A stretch of 64,000 nt of DNA from Branchiostoma floridae (Eukaryota; Chordata; Leptocardii; Amphioxiformes; Branchiostomatidae), in assembly GCF_000003815.2 (NCBI RefSeq), contig NC_049983.1:14204240-14268239 (forward strand), read 5' to 3'. The translations under genes were made by a program, and so were the position numbers. Numbering within the stretch: the first letter of the stretch is position 1; every line of letters starts with the position of its first letter. The notes under the pieces are model-generated. The model made no database searches. It saw only the letters and a list, made by a program, of their open reading frames with translations, and was not told the DNA's origin. This document shows, piece after piece, positions 24,801-37,400 of this stretch.

Positions 24801-25675
24801 GTGTTTGCTTGTTGCTCTCATACTTAACGTTATCATCATCCGTTACTCAATACCGTCTTACACAGTATGGGCGCCATCGTCGGTATCGCCGTGTCTGCTG
24901 TGGTGTGTGTGGTTCTGCTGGCCGCCATCATCGCTCTGTGCTGTTCCTTCTGCTGTGAGAAGAAACTCCGCAGCAGTCAGATCTCCGTACAGCCTGGTGA
25001 GTCATTCAAGTTGTACTGCCTCGACTTACAAAATAAGTGATATGCAACCTGAGTTCAAGAGTTAACAGGGCAAATGCATGTGGAGTGCATAAGAGTTGAG
25101 GAATGTATGTGGAGCAGACTGACAATACATATGCCGTATCTCGGTATCTTCAAGTTACAGAATTAATTTTGTCCCAATCACTTCATGATAAGTCAGGGTG
25201 TTGTACATGTTATGACATACTTGAGGGATGCGTTATTGCATTATACAGTACCATTGTATAACTTAGTACACCTGACGTCGTTCCTAGTGTCGTTGCCTGC
25301 TGAGTGATAACTTCTTATAAAACTTGAAGGATAAGTTTGATCTACATGTACCCCTCCACCCCATCCCTCTCCCCAGCTGCATACCCACAGCCGTACCACG
25401 GACAGGGGATGTACCCGATGGAACCCCTCCAGCCACCTCCCTACGTACCAGCCGAGAGTCCACCTCCATACACGCCACAGGGAACAGCCACACAACAGAA
25501 CACCACGTCCTTCACACAAGCTGAAGCGGGACCCGACCGGCAGGGCCCGCCAGGTGCAGCGCTACCAGCTCGGCAGGCCCCACCGCCTGGCCCGCCACCA
25601 CAGTACGTTTCAGTCCGTCAGCGGCAGGCCACAGGGTCTGAGTTACCGCCGTACGACCTCACTCAAGTCGGATAG
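21818..25675 (+). CDS. SL2: Shisa-like membrane protein with PPxY tail, 4 exons
   Basis: Exons: start to 21926, 24263-24464, 24866-24996 and 25377-25675; introns are GT-AG with phases 1-2-1. Three in-frame ATGs exist (21818, 21851, 21872). The last gives the cleanest signal peptide (MSRTVSLVAFLVCAVFPTG) and a 228-aa protein; the first would add 18 polar residues. The Cys domain has eight Cys: EVC, FSCP, SYCC, KYCC, DDC and LSC. The transmembrane helix (about 88-112) starts MGAIVG and ends in a CC..CC cluster. The tail is Pro-rich, with two PPPY motifs (PPPYVP, PPPYTP) and a terminal LPPY variant, which are docking sites for WW domains such as those of NEDD4-type ligases. SL2 ends tail to tail with SL3. 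The model is firm except for the start codon. Confidence 0.87.
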
Positions 25676-27259
25676 GACTATATGTGCACAGATTACTTAC
25701 AACACCATTCTTAAAAATATATATACTAGTATCTAACTTTATACAAAATGAACATTGATATTATCTGACACTCAGTATCTTTGATATACTGTATTCGACA
25801 TACCGCTGAAATTTGTGTCAATATGGGAGAACTTTTTATAGCTCGCAATGTAAATACTACAAATGTCAAAGTTGGTCGTTGCCTTTCCGACCAAGTAAAC
25901 GAATGATCACTGCTGTTTTGTCTATTGTGCTGTGTGTTTTACCTTGCTCTTACTGCAAATAAAATGTGTCTCCACTCATTCTACTGGGTGATATTAAACA
26001 CTGGTACAGTACATTGTATATTGCATTTTTCTGGATAATGAAATAAGATGAAAAACAAAGTTTATTTTATTTATTGCAAACACATCACTAAGTGAGTAAT
26101 ACACTTTGTACATGAGGGTGTTATCTGTTGACACTAGCAATATATGTTTGTACACCTCATGCATTAGAATGTGCATTACATGTATCTTGTTGACTAACTG
26201 AATCCTATTCGTTTCAAGATAGTCTTATATGATCGTACAAAAGAACTGTCAACTGCCAAATTTCGCGCTTTTCGGGAATGTGAAAGTCAGCTAAGAATAC
26301 AATGTAGTTGAGGCCAGTTTCAGATTCTGGCCTAACACAATGAAGAATGAAACTTTCATTCAAACAGACATACCGAAGAAATGTCATTCCAGTCCATACA
26401 TTCATGTCATGATGGTTATAATTCCAATTTGGACATTGGTATCATGCAACAAAAACTGCAATGATATTTTGTAAGTCGGTGCTTTTGAGCAGCATACTGA
26501 GAATCAGTGCAGCAAGACTTGTCAATTTGGTAGAGAATAAGGTGGCTCAATTCATTATAGACTGATAGAAGTTGACTCAGCATAAGCACGTACCAAGAAA
26601 CCTTTCGAATGATACCAAGTTAGCCTATTTCAAAACACTTTTTACTAACCTTAATTTTAGCTTACTGCTGGATGGGCTTAACTTCAAAAACTCATAACTC
26701 GCCAAAAACGCAAGCAATCTGAAAAAAGATTTCAGTTTACAACTTCCTACCAAGAGACCTTTTCAATGATTCCATGGTTTGCGTATTTCATACACTTTTC
26801 AAAAATCCTTATTTTATAGGTCGCGGTTACGGATTTCAGTTTTCAACTTCGTAAATGAACGCTAGCAGAAACATAGAGCCCGTTCACCGCTCACACAACT
26901 GCGGCTTTGGACCTTTCCATGCACGCATATTACAGAAAACAACCCCGGACAGAGGGAACTGAAAGTATGAAATCATATTCGTGGCAGATACCGTTAACGT
27001 AATTTTTAATGATTTTTTTTAAAATTTCAACTTATTTCAACTGATTACATTGTTGTATCTTATTGCAATGCAATGTAATGTATCGTCAACAGTTCCTAAT
27101 TGAAGCGTTTTTAAATTATTAGTTCTCAACGGCTATACACCCTACTTAATAGCCATGTATATTGGTTTTATGGAACTCTTCACAAAGCTGATTGGTAAAA
27201 CAACAGTCGTGGTGCATGGGAAACGAGCGATTTAGAACACCAATCATTCGGGCGCTCTT
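25676..27259. other. Convergent spacer between SL2 and SL3
   Basis: It contains the 3' UTRs of both genes and AT-rich unique sequence. No gene was recognised. Confidence 0.5.
25958..25963 (+). promoter_or_regulatory. Candidate polyadenylation signal of SL2 (AATAAA)
   Basis: An AATAAA about 280 bases after the SL2 stop codon, followed within 30 bases by a T/G-rich stretch. Confidence 0.55.
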
Positions 27260-29580
27260 TTACTGCTTCACGGGCTGGCCTCCCTGTCCAGGGTAGGGCG
27301 GCGGGTAGGCCAATCCACCCTGTTGGCCCTGAGGAGGGTAGTATTGTCCTGGAGGGGGGTACTGTTGTCCTGGAGGGGGGTACTGCGCCATCTCGCCGCT
27401 GGGAGGGGGATACTGTGGGTAAGGCTGGTACGAGGTCTGCGCCACTGTGACGGCGGCTGCCGGTTGGTTAGTGATTACAGTGGTCGTCGCTGTTGAGAAG
27501 TAAAACACAACAATATTAGCTCCCGGAGAATTCCATAAAAAACACCGTCTACCTCCTTACATCATAAAGTGGAATAACATCTCCTCCCTCGGAAAGTCAA
27601 AGTTGTTTTTTCTCAAGTTCCTTTTTGCAATCTTTCCTTGCTTTCCTAACGCTTGCTCTCTCTATACATTCAAGTGCTCCCGTTAATTTGTACATACTGT
27701 TTCGTGAGATCGCTATCACATGATTTGTAGTTATCACTCTTTCCATGAGAAATAATTTTTTGAGCTAAAAGAATTAGATAAATAGCTAACTCTGTTTCGT
27801 GGTTCGTCCGACCGCAACCCCCCTGTAGTTTGTACTTACTTGCGGGGTCAGATCGGCAGCAGCAGGGGGCGCAGCAGGCACAGCAGCAGCAGCAGCACAC
27901 CGTGATGATGATGGCCACGAAGGCGATACAGCCCACGGCAATGCCAACGATGGCTCCGGTGCTGTATGTAGGGTGTCGTACATGTTAGTAGTTGTTGAAT
28001 CTCTGTGACTTTCCATGATAGCTAGCTGCCCTTTACAACTAGAACTACGTTGTGAGTGTGATGTCTGTGTATGTTTGTGGATGCAATTACTCGGACAGTA
28101 CTAAACAAGTGTCAGAATCAAAATGTTACAATCTGACCGACCAGGAGACTATGTTCTGAAAAGAGCTCCTCATCTGTAGAAGAAGGTTAAACCTCCAGAT
28201 AATAAGCTACACAATGTAACAGCTACAAAATATTAGCACGCATGATATACAACATACATGTAGCATCGATTTTATATCATACTGACCTGAGATACAAAAT
28301 GTCGTCGTCACACGAGATAGTGTACTGTAGAGAGATGGAGAGGATGATGAAATGAACTGTGCTTTCCATACATTGCAATTGAAGCAAGGCATAGACATAG
28401 TATCAGATTTTGCTGGAAATTTATGATTTTTACCATTACAAGCGATGATGATCTTACCTAATGAACTTAGCCCAATGTAGTAGCAAGGGATAAAGGTATT
28501 TGCCAAACCATACTTTTGTTGTCGGTTGATCGTCTAACCCAAAAGTTGGCACGTGCTGTATCATAGTCTTAACAGTTACGTCACCTGGGAGAACAGACAG
28601 GAACTGCAGCAGTACGGGTTTGAGGAGATGCCACAGCAGTACGTCTCCGAGGAGAAGTCACTAGAGGTTGGGCAGTTAAAGCCCGCATGGTAGTCTCCAA
28701 AAATGTCGGTGTAGCCGCGACAGCGTTCTCCCGAAGCTACGTATGGCACATGATAGTCAGCATGGCATGTAGCGTTTTTTCATAGTTTCTGTATCATTTA
28801 TTCGTCTCTTTTTATCTAATAATCATATGTATCAGCTATCAGCGTTAAAGCACTTCATGGACAATGTTCATTTCTACAATAATAAACCCACACGCGCACA
28901 CACATAAACACACAAACGGGCAGTGCGCAGAGCTTGAAGCAATGGGGCAAATACGTCTGTAATCGACATGGTGGAACTTTGGCCGGACCAAGCCTAAGGG
29001 TGCGGGTGTTTACGTGTACTTTACCCCGTCTAGGTTCTGCGACACGGGTTGTTCAAATTTGCACTTTGCAGATGTATCGAACCCGCCAGATCACATGGTC
29101 ATTTTCAATATTCTTACAGAAATTTTATATATTTTATATCAAAAGTAAGGTTATGAAATTCTGCTTGATATGATCTTTTAGACAATCCTATAATGACCGA
29201 TTGCAACGACACAACGGCTAAATGTTGAGTACAATGTATCATGAAAACTTGGACCAAAGGCCGCCATTTTGTACCACTTCACGTTTCTTTTTCCAAGTAA
29301 AACTTTAGTTTTGGGGATATCGAGAAAAGCTCATGTAGGAGTGAGTTCACAAAATGACTCAGAACGATTATGAGTTTGAACTTTGAAAAGGTAGCAGTCA
29401 CAGCACAGTAAGAACACTCAATTTCCAAATGTTTTCTTTAAAAGATGATTATCAAGACTTCACCATAATCTATCAAACGCGGAGAAGAGACCTCATCTGC
29501 TGAAAACATAGCAGTGACACAACGACAGTCTTACCTGTGCCGAGAACAAAGATCAGGAACAGTACCACAGCGCCGGACAT
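27260..29580 (-). CDS. SL3: Shisa-like membrane protein, 5 exons, 195 aa
   Basis: Exons in transcript order: 29580-29535, 28736-28585, 28324-28287, 27961-27840 and 27489-27260. They sum to 588 nt with phases 1-0-2-1. Exon 1 is a signal peptide (MSGAVVLFLIFVLGT). The Cys domain is split by a phase-0 intron after LFSQ; a 38-nt exon supplies the last Cys (YTISCDDDILYLS). The transmembrane exon begins STGAIVG (helix about 81-104) and continues into an extreme cysteine cluster (CCCCCC, ACCAPCCC), likely palmitoylated. The tail is Tyr/Pro/Gln-rich with QYPPPGQ-type repeats, one PPPY (AYPPPYPGQ), and ends VKQ. Its closest relative is SL4, next door, with the same exon split and tail ending. The exon calls rest on splice consensus, phase and alignment to SL4. 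Confidence 0.87.
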
Positions 29581-30589
29581 TTTTATGTCTTATCTCTCCC
29601 ACCTGTTCTTGATGTGCCGCTCTGTGCGAAACTACCCTCTGTACGAAACTTAGCGTTGGGACCAACCAACAATAAGCTGAAGGTGGGGTGGACGGCTCGA
29701 ATATACACAGCAATGTCAGCAATATATATATATAACAATTTACTCATTTCAATGGATACGGTGATTATTACATATTTGTTTATTTGTTTTCTTCGCTACT
29801 TTATTACACGTTGTTGTGAAATACTGTAATAGGCTACCTTTCGTTGCGAGTTGGAATGCAATGGTGTGTGATGACGTCATATGATCATTGCAAGTAAAAG
29901 GTCCAACCTTTAAGTATATGTTGACGATTACTGCCCAATTCTGTGTCTATATATCAATTAACACTTCTAATAGGCGGGGTCTGTTGTATAGCCATGGTGT
30001 GTAGATATTCTTTTAATTTAGAGATGAAGCAAGTCATTCCATTGCGCAACGTTAGTTCGAAACTAATGCTTGAGTCAACAAGTGACGTATATCAAGGGCG
30101 GGGTCTGAAAACAACACACCCTAAGACCACGTTGTTATAATCACCTGTTTAATGAATAACTTTGAACAACGCAGTCAAGGATCGAAGTATCAAACATTCA
30201 CCTTCCGACTTCTATTACATCATCTTTGAAATAGGATACGGTGGGGGCAGTCGGAGACTTCATTTATCTTATTTTGCGATTTTTTGTTCGTTTGGTTCAT
30301 TAAGATTGAATTGTTGGAAAGAAAGCTACAAAATGTTAATGTTCTTGTCTATAGAACAACTACATGGGATATTCCATGTTCCTTGTGTATGATCAACTCA
30401 TCTTTCGTGATGTACATTTATTCCTACAAAAGATTATTTGTTGATTCATGTACTTCTTTACACCATGCATGACTATGAAATATATAAACAGACCAAAACA
30501 CAGGGCGGCAAAATTTACAGGTTATGATCCTAAAAGTTAGCTACATTATTGTAAGAAAACACAATCTGTGGAACATCAGCGGCGCCCTT
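29581..30589. other. Spacer between SL3 and SL4
   Basis: It contains the SL3 promoter and the SL4 3' UTR. An alternating TA run near 29722-29735 could serve as a TATA-like element for SL3, about 150 bases upstream of its ATG. No gene was recognised. Confidence 0.4.
30417..30422 (-). promoter_or_regulatory. Candidate polyadenylation signal of SL4 (AATAAA on minus)
   Basis: TTTATT on the plus strand, about 170 bases past the SL4 stop codon. Confidence 0.45.
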
Positions 30590-33171
30590 CTATTGCTTCA
30601 TGGGCTGACCGTCCTGTCCTGGGTAGGGCGGGGGGTAGGCCATGTCACCCTGAGCGACTGGGTAGGGCGGCTGCTGGCCTGGAGGGGCGTACTGCGGGGC
30701 TGCAGGGGGGTACTGCTGGCCCTGAGGGGGGTACTGCGCCCCTGGAGGAGGGTACTGAGCCCCTGTAGTGGGGTTCTGTGCCCCTGCTGGAGGGTACTGC
30801 GCTCCTGTAGGTGGGTACTGCGTCATCTCGCTGCCGGGAGGGTACTGCGGGTACTGCTGGCCGGGGTATGTAGTCTGCGCCACGGCGAAGGCATTTGCTG
30901 TCTGGCCGGGGTATGTGGTCTGCGCCACGGCGACGGCATTTACTGTCTGCCCCTGGACCACAGTCGTCCTGTTAGCTGTTGAGAAGCAAAACATTTTACA
31001 GGTTTGCCCTTTGTATACGGACAATACAATCTCTCAGCAGATATAGGGAGAGAATATCATAGAGAATTCCTGATGACCCTTTCTGGAAGCCCTAGCCTCC
31101 AATAAAGTTTTGGTCACATTTCAAAACAGGGGCCCGGCAGGGATGGTGGCGGAAAACTAAATCAAAAAGTAAAAGAGTTTATCAAGGAATATATACAAAT
31201 TGTGCTCACGACATATTTTTTACGTTCTGTGCGTTTTATTGTCTTTTATATCATACTTTCTGTTCCCGAAAGTGGCCCGGACGGCCCCCGGTTTGGAAAT
31301 AGGACCGACGCATGACATGGTTTTCTACATGTACATACATACAAACATTCATACAAACGCTACCCAAAACATAATCTTCTTGGCGAAGGTAATAAAAAAA
31401 ACATAGATAAATTGAATGTGGAATAACAAGTGAATGAGAAATCTACGTCTACTTCGGCTATATGAACGGTTTGTGTTATAAACCGCTGTGCCTACCCGAA
31501 CTGCCCGACTTGCAGCAGGCGCAGCAGCAGCAGATGCACATCGTGATGACGAAGGCGATGAAGGCCAGAGACCCCAGGGCGATGCCAACGATGGCTCCAG
31601 TGCTATTAACGTCCACAATTATTTTTAACATGTATGCAAAAGACATTCAATCATCACAAACGACATGGGATATCATATTACAGCGCAATCAAGAACTTCT
31701 AACACACAGCATTCCTGTATTCTAGACTAATTGTTATTTTCGATGAAATACTCGTAGTAAAGAGATTCGAACAGAACAAAACCACGACATCGTCATACAA
31801 AATTCAACGAGAAGACAACACTCACCTGAGAGACCAGTAGGACACTATGTCACAGTAGCTAGTTTGCTGGGGACAGATAGAATGTTAGTAATATCATCAC
31901 ATAGGCGTTTGATACAGGAACAAGAGAACAGTCATTCCTACTTATGTTTCTATCTGTGTCGCCCTACAGCTTTCAATCGCCCTTTATGCCAGGCACCTCG
32001 GTTACGTTTAGTTTCGTCATCATTCAAACAATAGCATAATCATACTCTGCAAAATACAGATTCAGAATTTCTTCCAAAATCCAAAATAATTTCATACTGT
32101 ACCTGTGACAGTAGGCAGGAATCGCAGCAGTAGGGGAGACTGCTGGTACCACAACAGTAGTCGTCATCATAAGAGTCACCATTGGAGTGATTTGGACAGC
32201 TGAAGCCAGACTGGTAATTGCCGAAGATGTCGGTGTAGGCAGGACAGTATTCACCAGAAGCTAAACAGAAGGAACAACTGACTATTACACGTGTACCATT
32301 AAGGATTACTTCCTCTTCCTGTTCTCTTTTTGTTTGGGCTCTTTCTCGATTCCACACTATCCAGTGTTAATGTTACAGGCCTGTTGCACAGTGTAAAGGT
32401 TGAGTTCCATACAGAACTGATGTTCTGTGCTAATGTTTCCATTGCGAGTTCCATACAGGACTGTTGTACAGTGTTAATGTTACCATTGAAAAAGAACTGC
32501 AAGCATTGGAATTTGCATATAAGACAGCAAAAGCTATCCCCACCCAGCGAGGACGTGTTACGTGTGCGATAGTACAGCCGGTAACAAAATTGTCTTGACA
32601 TGACGTTTAATTAGTAACCTTTACAAATAGCCGAGGGTGCGCTTGTTTAACTTACCCTGTCCCAAAAGGATCTCTAAACCACGGACTTTGGACAGTCAAA
32701 TCGTTTTTCCTATTTTCAGAGAATCTTTTGGGTCCTGACATGAATTGACCTATCATCCGTTTAACGACAGAAATTTCCCTTTAACGACAAAAGGCAGATT
32801 GGTTCTATTCATCGAGCTTGTATTTGGTCTACGAGTGACACTTTGTACACTCCAAATTCTTAGCTCTCTTCGTCAATATCTGCTTAAATGACCAAAGCTA
32901 TATACTAAACCAAGCGAAAATGTTAGTCTGTTCTGTAGATATCGTAATGATACTACTACACTCAAAAGGGGCTGTAAACATTCAATGTAGTTCGAGGAGG
33001 AAGTTAACGTAAACCATGTTAAACTATTTACACACTAGGGTACAGCTAAAGAGCAGCGTCATGACCAGGAATTTCACGATCACAAAATCGGTGGAGGAAA
33101 ACATAAAAGTATTGGTTCTCACCTGTCCTAAGGACAGCTATCATCAAAACGAGCACGACTGAAGCGGCCAT
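30590..33171 (-). CDS. SL4: Shisa-like membrane protein, 5 exons, 246 aa
   Basis: Exons in transcript order: 33171-33123, 32260-32103, 31866-31826, 31602-31496 and 30975-30590 (741 nt). The signal peptide is MAASVVLVLMIAVLRT. The Cys domain starts ASGEYCPAYTDIFG and is split after LLSQ as in SL3; the small exon gives QTSYCDIVSYWSL. The transmembrane exon begins STGAIVGIALG (helix about 85-108) and ends CICCCCACC. The tail is the longest of the array (128 codons). It has two copies of a 15-residue unit (NAVAVAQTTYPGQ type) and then heptads of the form QYPPxGA. It carries a PPPY (AYPPPYPGQ), an additional QPPY, and ends MKQ. Intron 4 carries the MITE at 31112-31306. Heptad number probably varies between alleles; that is inference. 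Confidence 0.88.
30861..30951 (-). repeat. 45-bp tandem duplication in the SL4 tail exon
   Basis: Two in-frame 45-base units encode near-identical 15-residue segments containing VAQTTYPGQ. They differ at only a few bases (for example gcgaaggcatttgctg versus gcgacggcatttactg). Confidence 0.75.
31112..31306. mobile_element. Short MITE, copy 2
   Basis: The left end 'ggtcacatttcaaaacag' and the reverse complement of the right end 'ggtcctatttccaaaccg' are inverted repeats. The family is the same as at 15243-15407. It lies in SL4 intron 4. Confidence 0.65.
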
Positions 33172-34471
33172 GTCTTCTTCCTTCTTCCCTCCTTGTTTTC
33201 GGTGTGTTGCTAAGGGCCAAGGGATGACGTTCTTGATCTGACTCACTACACGATTACTTATTACTTATCAGACACAGGACAATAGGGACGTACCAATGAC
33301 AACAAGGGGTGGACGCGACTGGGCAACGATTTTTTTCCTGGACTGGGCTTTGTCTTCCTGCCAAATTGCGCATGGAAATGGCGCCAACGTTGCTAATTTG
33401 TGCAAACTTTTACTTGCTGTCAAACTGACGTGTGCATGGTGCATCGGCGTTACTCTACAAGCAGAGTTGGTGGGGAGGCTGGTCGAAAAATACGGCATGT
33501 AAGGAAAAGGTCACGATTTTCCCCACAAACCTCTGCTTGGAGAGTACATCGGCGAATGAAGCCCGGATGAGCCAAACAAAATGGCCGCGGCAAATCGTCA
33601 ATTTCGATACAAGATAAGTTCATTGGGAATCGTAGTGTTGGCACTGCATTAAAAACTGATGTACTATTCTTCAGAGTGTAATAAGCCCATTTTGTGCCCT
33701 TTTCAACAAGTGTGATTTTAAAAAGTAATGGCAATAACTAAATCCAATATGTTCACACCAAATACTAAGCCTTGGCCATGGATTCCAATGATTATCAGAA
33801 GTAATGGAGACAACACGCGTGTTTGTTTACAAAGCATCGCGGTTTTTAATCAACAAAAAGTCATTGTACAAACAAGGAGGCCATCTGCCTATAACCTTGG
33901 TCACACAAAAAGTCCATGATCTCCATCACCAGACAACGTGCGTTATCAGCTGCATTGCCATAACCACGTCTTTATTACAAGCTTTAGCCAACACTGTGAA
34001 CAGGCTCTCACACAAAATATATCAGCCTACAGATAAGTTGCGAAAGGAGTTTTTTTGCACACACTTGACAATGCTTATTCATGTTAAGCTGTAAGATATG
34101 ATACGTACGGTCAAGCACGGCTAGCTGAGCGATTATAAGGGACAAAAGCAATTCGTGCTGACTTCGAAATTTACTCTGTCACAAATAATACGAAAATATA
34201 CATCAATCGTATCAATATGTCATAATATGGCAGACATTTATGATATTCTTTCATGATCTATCAAAATACGTTTCTGGGCTTTTAGGTACTTTTAACAGCA
34301 GCTGATCTGTTCCAATTCTATACTAGAGGGAAGCGATGCTGTGAACTGATATAAGATAGCGAAATCTATACCATAATATCGGTAAAACTGAAACTGTCAA
34401 CAACTAAAAGAAGCGCCACAGGCACAGGTGTACACGTCTGCTGAAGTGCAGGTAGGTGGCGCTGTTTGCCG
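33172..34471. other. Spacer between SL4 and SL5
   Basis: It contains the SL4 promoter region and the SL5 3' UTR. A TTTATT (minus AATAAA) near 33967 is a distant candidate for the SL5 3' end. No gene was recognised. Confidence 0.4.
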
Positions 34472-37400
34472 CTACTTGAACTGGGAGTAGGGCGGGTTTC
34501 CTCCAGCTGCTCCGACATGTGGCATCGCCATCGGAGGACCTGCAACGGCAGAAGATGCCGTAAAAATGACATAAAACCAGAAAGAACTACATAGAAATAT
34601 TACCAAGATAAACGATGATACCATTTGAGCAACAGGGTGACAATGGTTCACCAACACTAGGCGCGCTCCCTCCCTAAACTTACACAAGCTTCATACCATA
34701 CGATGATTGTATATACGTATTTGATGAGGAGGATGTTTCCCTATCATGCAGCATCATGCATAGCTGACCAATATGTTCAGTCACATTGACAACGAATCTT
34801 AATGACTCACGATCCAAGAAGACGTTGGTGATCGCGTGAGCGTAAAGTAAGAGAAGAATATAGGACTCGGTAAGATTGAAGTCTTGACGAGTAACAGCTG
34901 AGGATTTGCATGTAGAAGGGGAGCGAGGTCCCTTACTAGTGAAGGGCAAAGTCAGTCATCCTGCCAGCAACCGCAAGGGGGCGTCAGAGAGTGGTAATCA
35001 CACAAGAAAAAGAAACGTCAACACTTAAACATCGTCAGTACATGAAATGAGTGGTACATGTGCTAGTACGTGCACTATGGAGCAACACATATAGACGTCG
35101 ACGTCAATAATATTGATGTAACGCTCAGAGATGGGTATAGAAAACAAAACGTTTAACAGCTGACAAACTTTAACAATGCAATGACATAATTGCATTTCCT
35201 TGTTGAAAATCTTTTATATAAATCTAAATCTAAATCTTGAATATGACAATCAAAATATCTGCCAGCTAACACTGTTCGGTCTTCAAGTTACATGTCATGT
35301 CTGTGTGACGTCGTTTAAACCACATATAACGGGACATCGTTCCGTTACATTGTTTTGGAGTTCATTCGTCGTTCGGGTGGGACTGTTCAAAGATTGTGTC
35401 CATGTAAACGAGTTTTAAAGTCTCACAAAAAGACATCAACACATCCCCTCTGAACTATACTAGTCTACAACATTAGATTGTGTCACGAACCCTGCACGAC
35501 AGTAACGGCGGGCTGACGGGAGGAACAGCAGCCGCGACAGCAGCACACACAGCAGCAGATCAGCAGGATGACCAGCAGCACGCTCCCGCCGATCACCAGA
35601 CCCAGGAACGCCTCGTAGCTGTGAGAGAGATCCGAACAACAATCAGGACTGTGGCCCACTCTCGTATCCTCAGTTGCGTTGTGTTTGTGTTGTGTATGTT
35701 GTGTGTTATATGTTGTAAGCTCCGGGAAGAATCTTTAGATCCGACGGTAGGTATGGTACGGTGTGTTGTGTATTCGCTCCAGAACTAAAAATCGTGTTGA
35801 TCAGCAGTGAATCTTTATGAATTTTTATATGTTGGCAGGTCTAAAAAAACCTGGTGATTTTGGGCCATCTAGCATCGTTTTCAGATATTACAGCATTACC
35901 ATGGCCATCTAGCAGCTTTTTCAGATACTGCAGCATTACCGACCGACACCATCTTGCTATATCATGGTATAGTCCACAGACAACAGGCCTGTACGACGAG
36001 GTCAGTGTACTACAAGTAAGTACAGGACTGAGGTCCCTGACACATTCAGAACAAGGCAAATCAGTTATGGGTAATTGATAAATATATAGTCAAATCAGTT
36101 ATAGATCTTTTGGACAAAAATGGCTGTTTTCTTAATTTTATTCACGACGAACCGTATATGTACATCAAGTGNNNNNNNNNNNNNNNNNNNNNNNNNNNNN
36201 NNNNNNNNNNNNNNNNNNNNNNNNNNNNNNNNNNNNNNNNNNNNNNNNNNNNNNNNNNNNNNNNNNNNNNNAACTACAGACAGATTATTCAGATAGCAAG
36301 ATGACGCAAAGGTGAGTTTGTAGCTTTGATCATTTGCCACATGAAAAACATAGCTTCATTGCAGTGGTATGTGCTGTATTTTCGCATAGAAAAAATTATT
36401 TTAGAAATTATATTAGGTGCAATAAAACCTGATGACGTCATCCATATGGCCAAAAAGATCAGATTAAGAATTCTTTCATGCTCCAATCTATCAATTTTCG
36501 TTACGGCTCAATTCTTTCTTAATTCATTAATGAGAAAACAATGAAAGGTCAAAATGCCAATTTAGCCTACCCAAATACCTTAAGAGTATCTTAGGATGAC
36601 TTTACTGAAAGAGAAATAGCTTTGCATAATTGATGCGTTAAAGATGAATTATTTACTAAATCCAGAGTAATTTTGATATGTAGGTAGAAGACAATCTTCA
36701 GGGTATCAAGCGATAAAGAATGCAAACATTGTATCTGATTTTACGTCACCCGGATATTCACGTACATTAACTTATCTTGGAACATGTCCAAGACCAAATA
36801 TTCGTTTATGACCGGACTACACGTCTGTATGTATGCCCGACGCTATCATCGTAGAAATGTTCATTGGCATTGTTCTCGATAAGTCGCCGCGAGTTCTCTC
36901 GGTTTTTAGTGGAATACTGACTTCAGACCAAAACTAAAACGTTTAACTTCTAAGACCGATATCACAAGAAAAACAACACATTTAATAAAGCTTTATAAAG
37001 GTTAACAAACACATGTCATATCACTAAAACATACTTGTAAAAAAATACTTGAACAGCGTAACCGGCATGCCCTTGCACCGGTACCGCTTCTAATTTCGCG
37101 CAAGATGTACGAAGTTACATATTCAACATTATTACGAAACAACTTTCTTATTACAGTCGTGCTACAAAGCACAAATTTCATGCAGAGATTACACTATCTG
37201 AAATTGCATGAAAAAAATTATAGCCCAGGTAGAGAAGGTCGGTCACACAAACTTGGTTTTACGGACTGTACAGACGCGCATTATATTGATTTGGGCCCGC
37301 CTCCAGAAATAAATTGAATACTCCACCGATAATATACATGATTCATGACTATACTCGCACTCCGGTCACAGAATTGGAAGAATCGCTCTGTCTGGTGTTC

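Noticed and set aside
30524-30982. 152-codon plus-strand open frame rich in Trp, Gly, Arg and Leu
   Set aside because: It is the antisense shadow of the SL4 tail exon; the Tyr/Pro codon repeats on the minus strand keep the other strand open.
36095-36340. Open frames running through the N gap
   Set aside because: They exist only because N codons are read as X; there is no coding evidence on either side.
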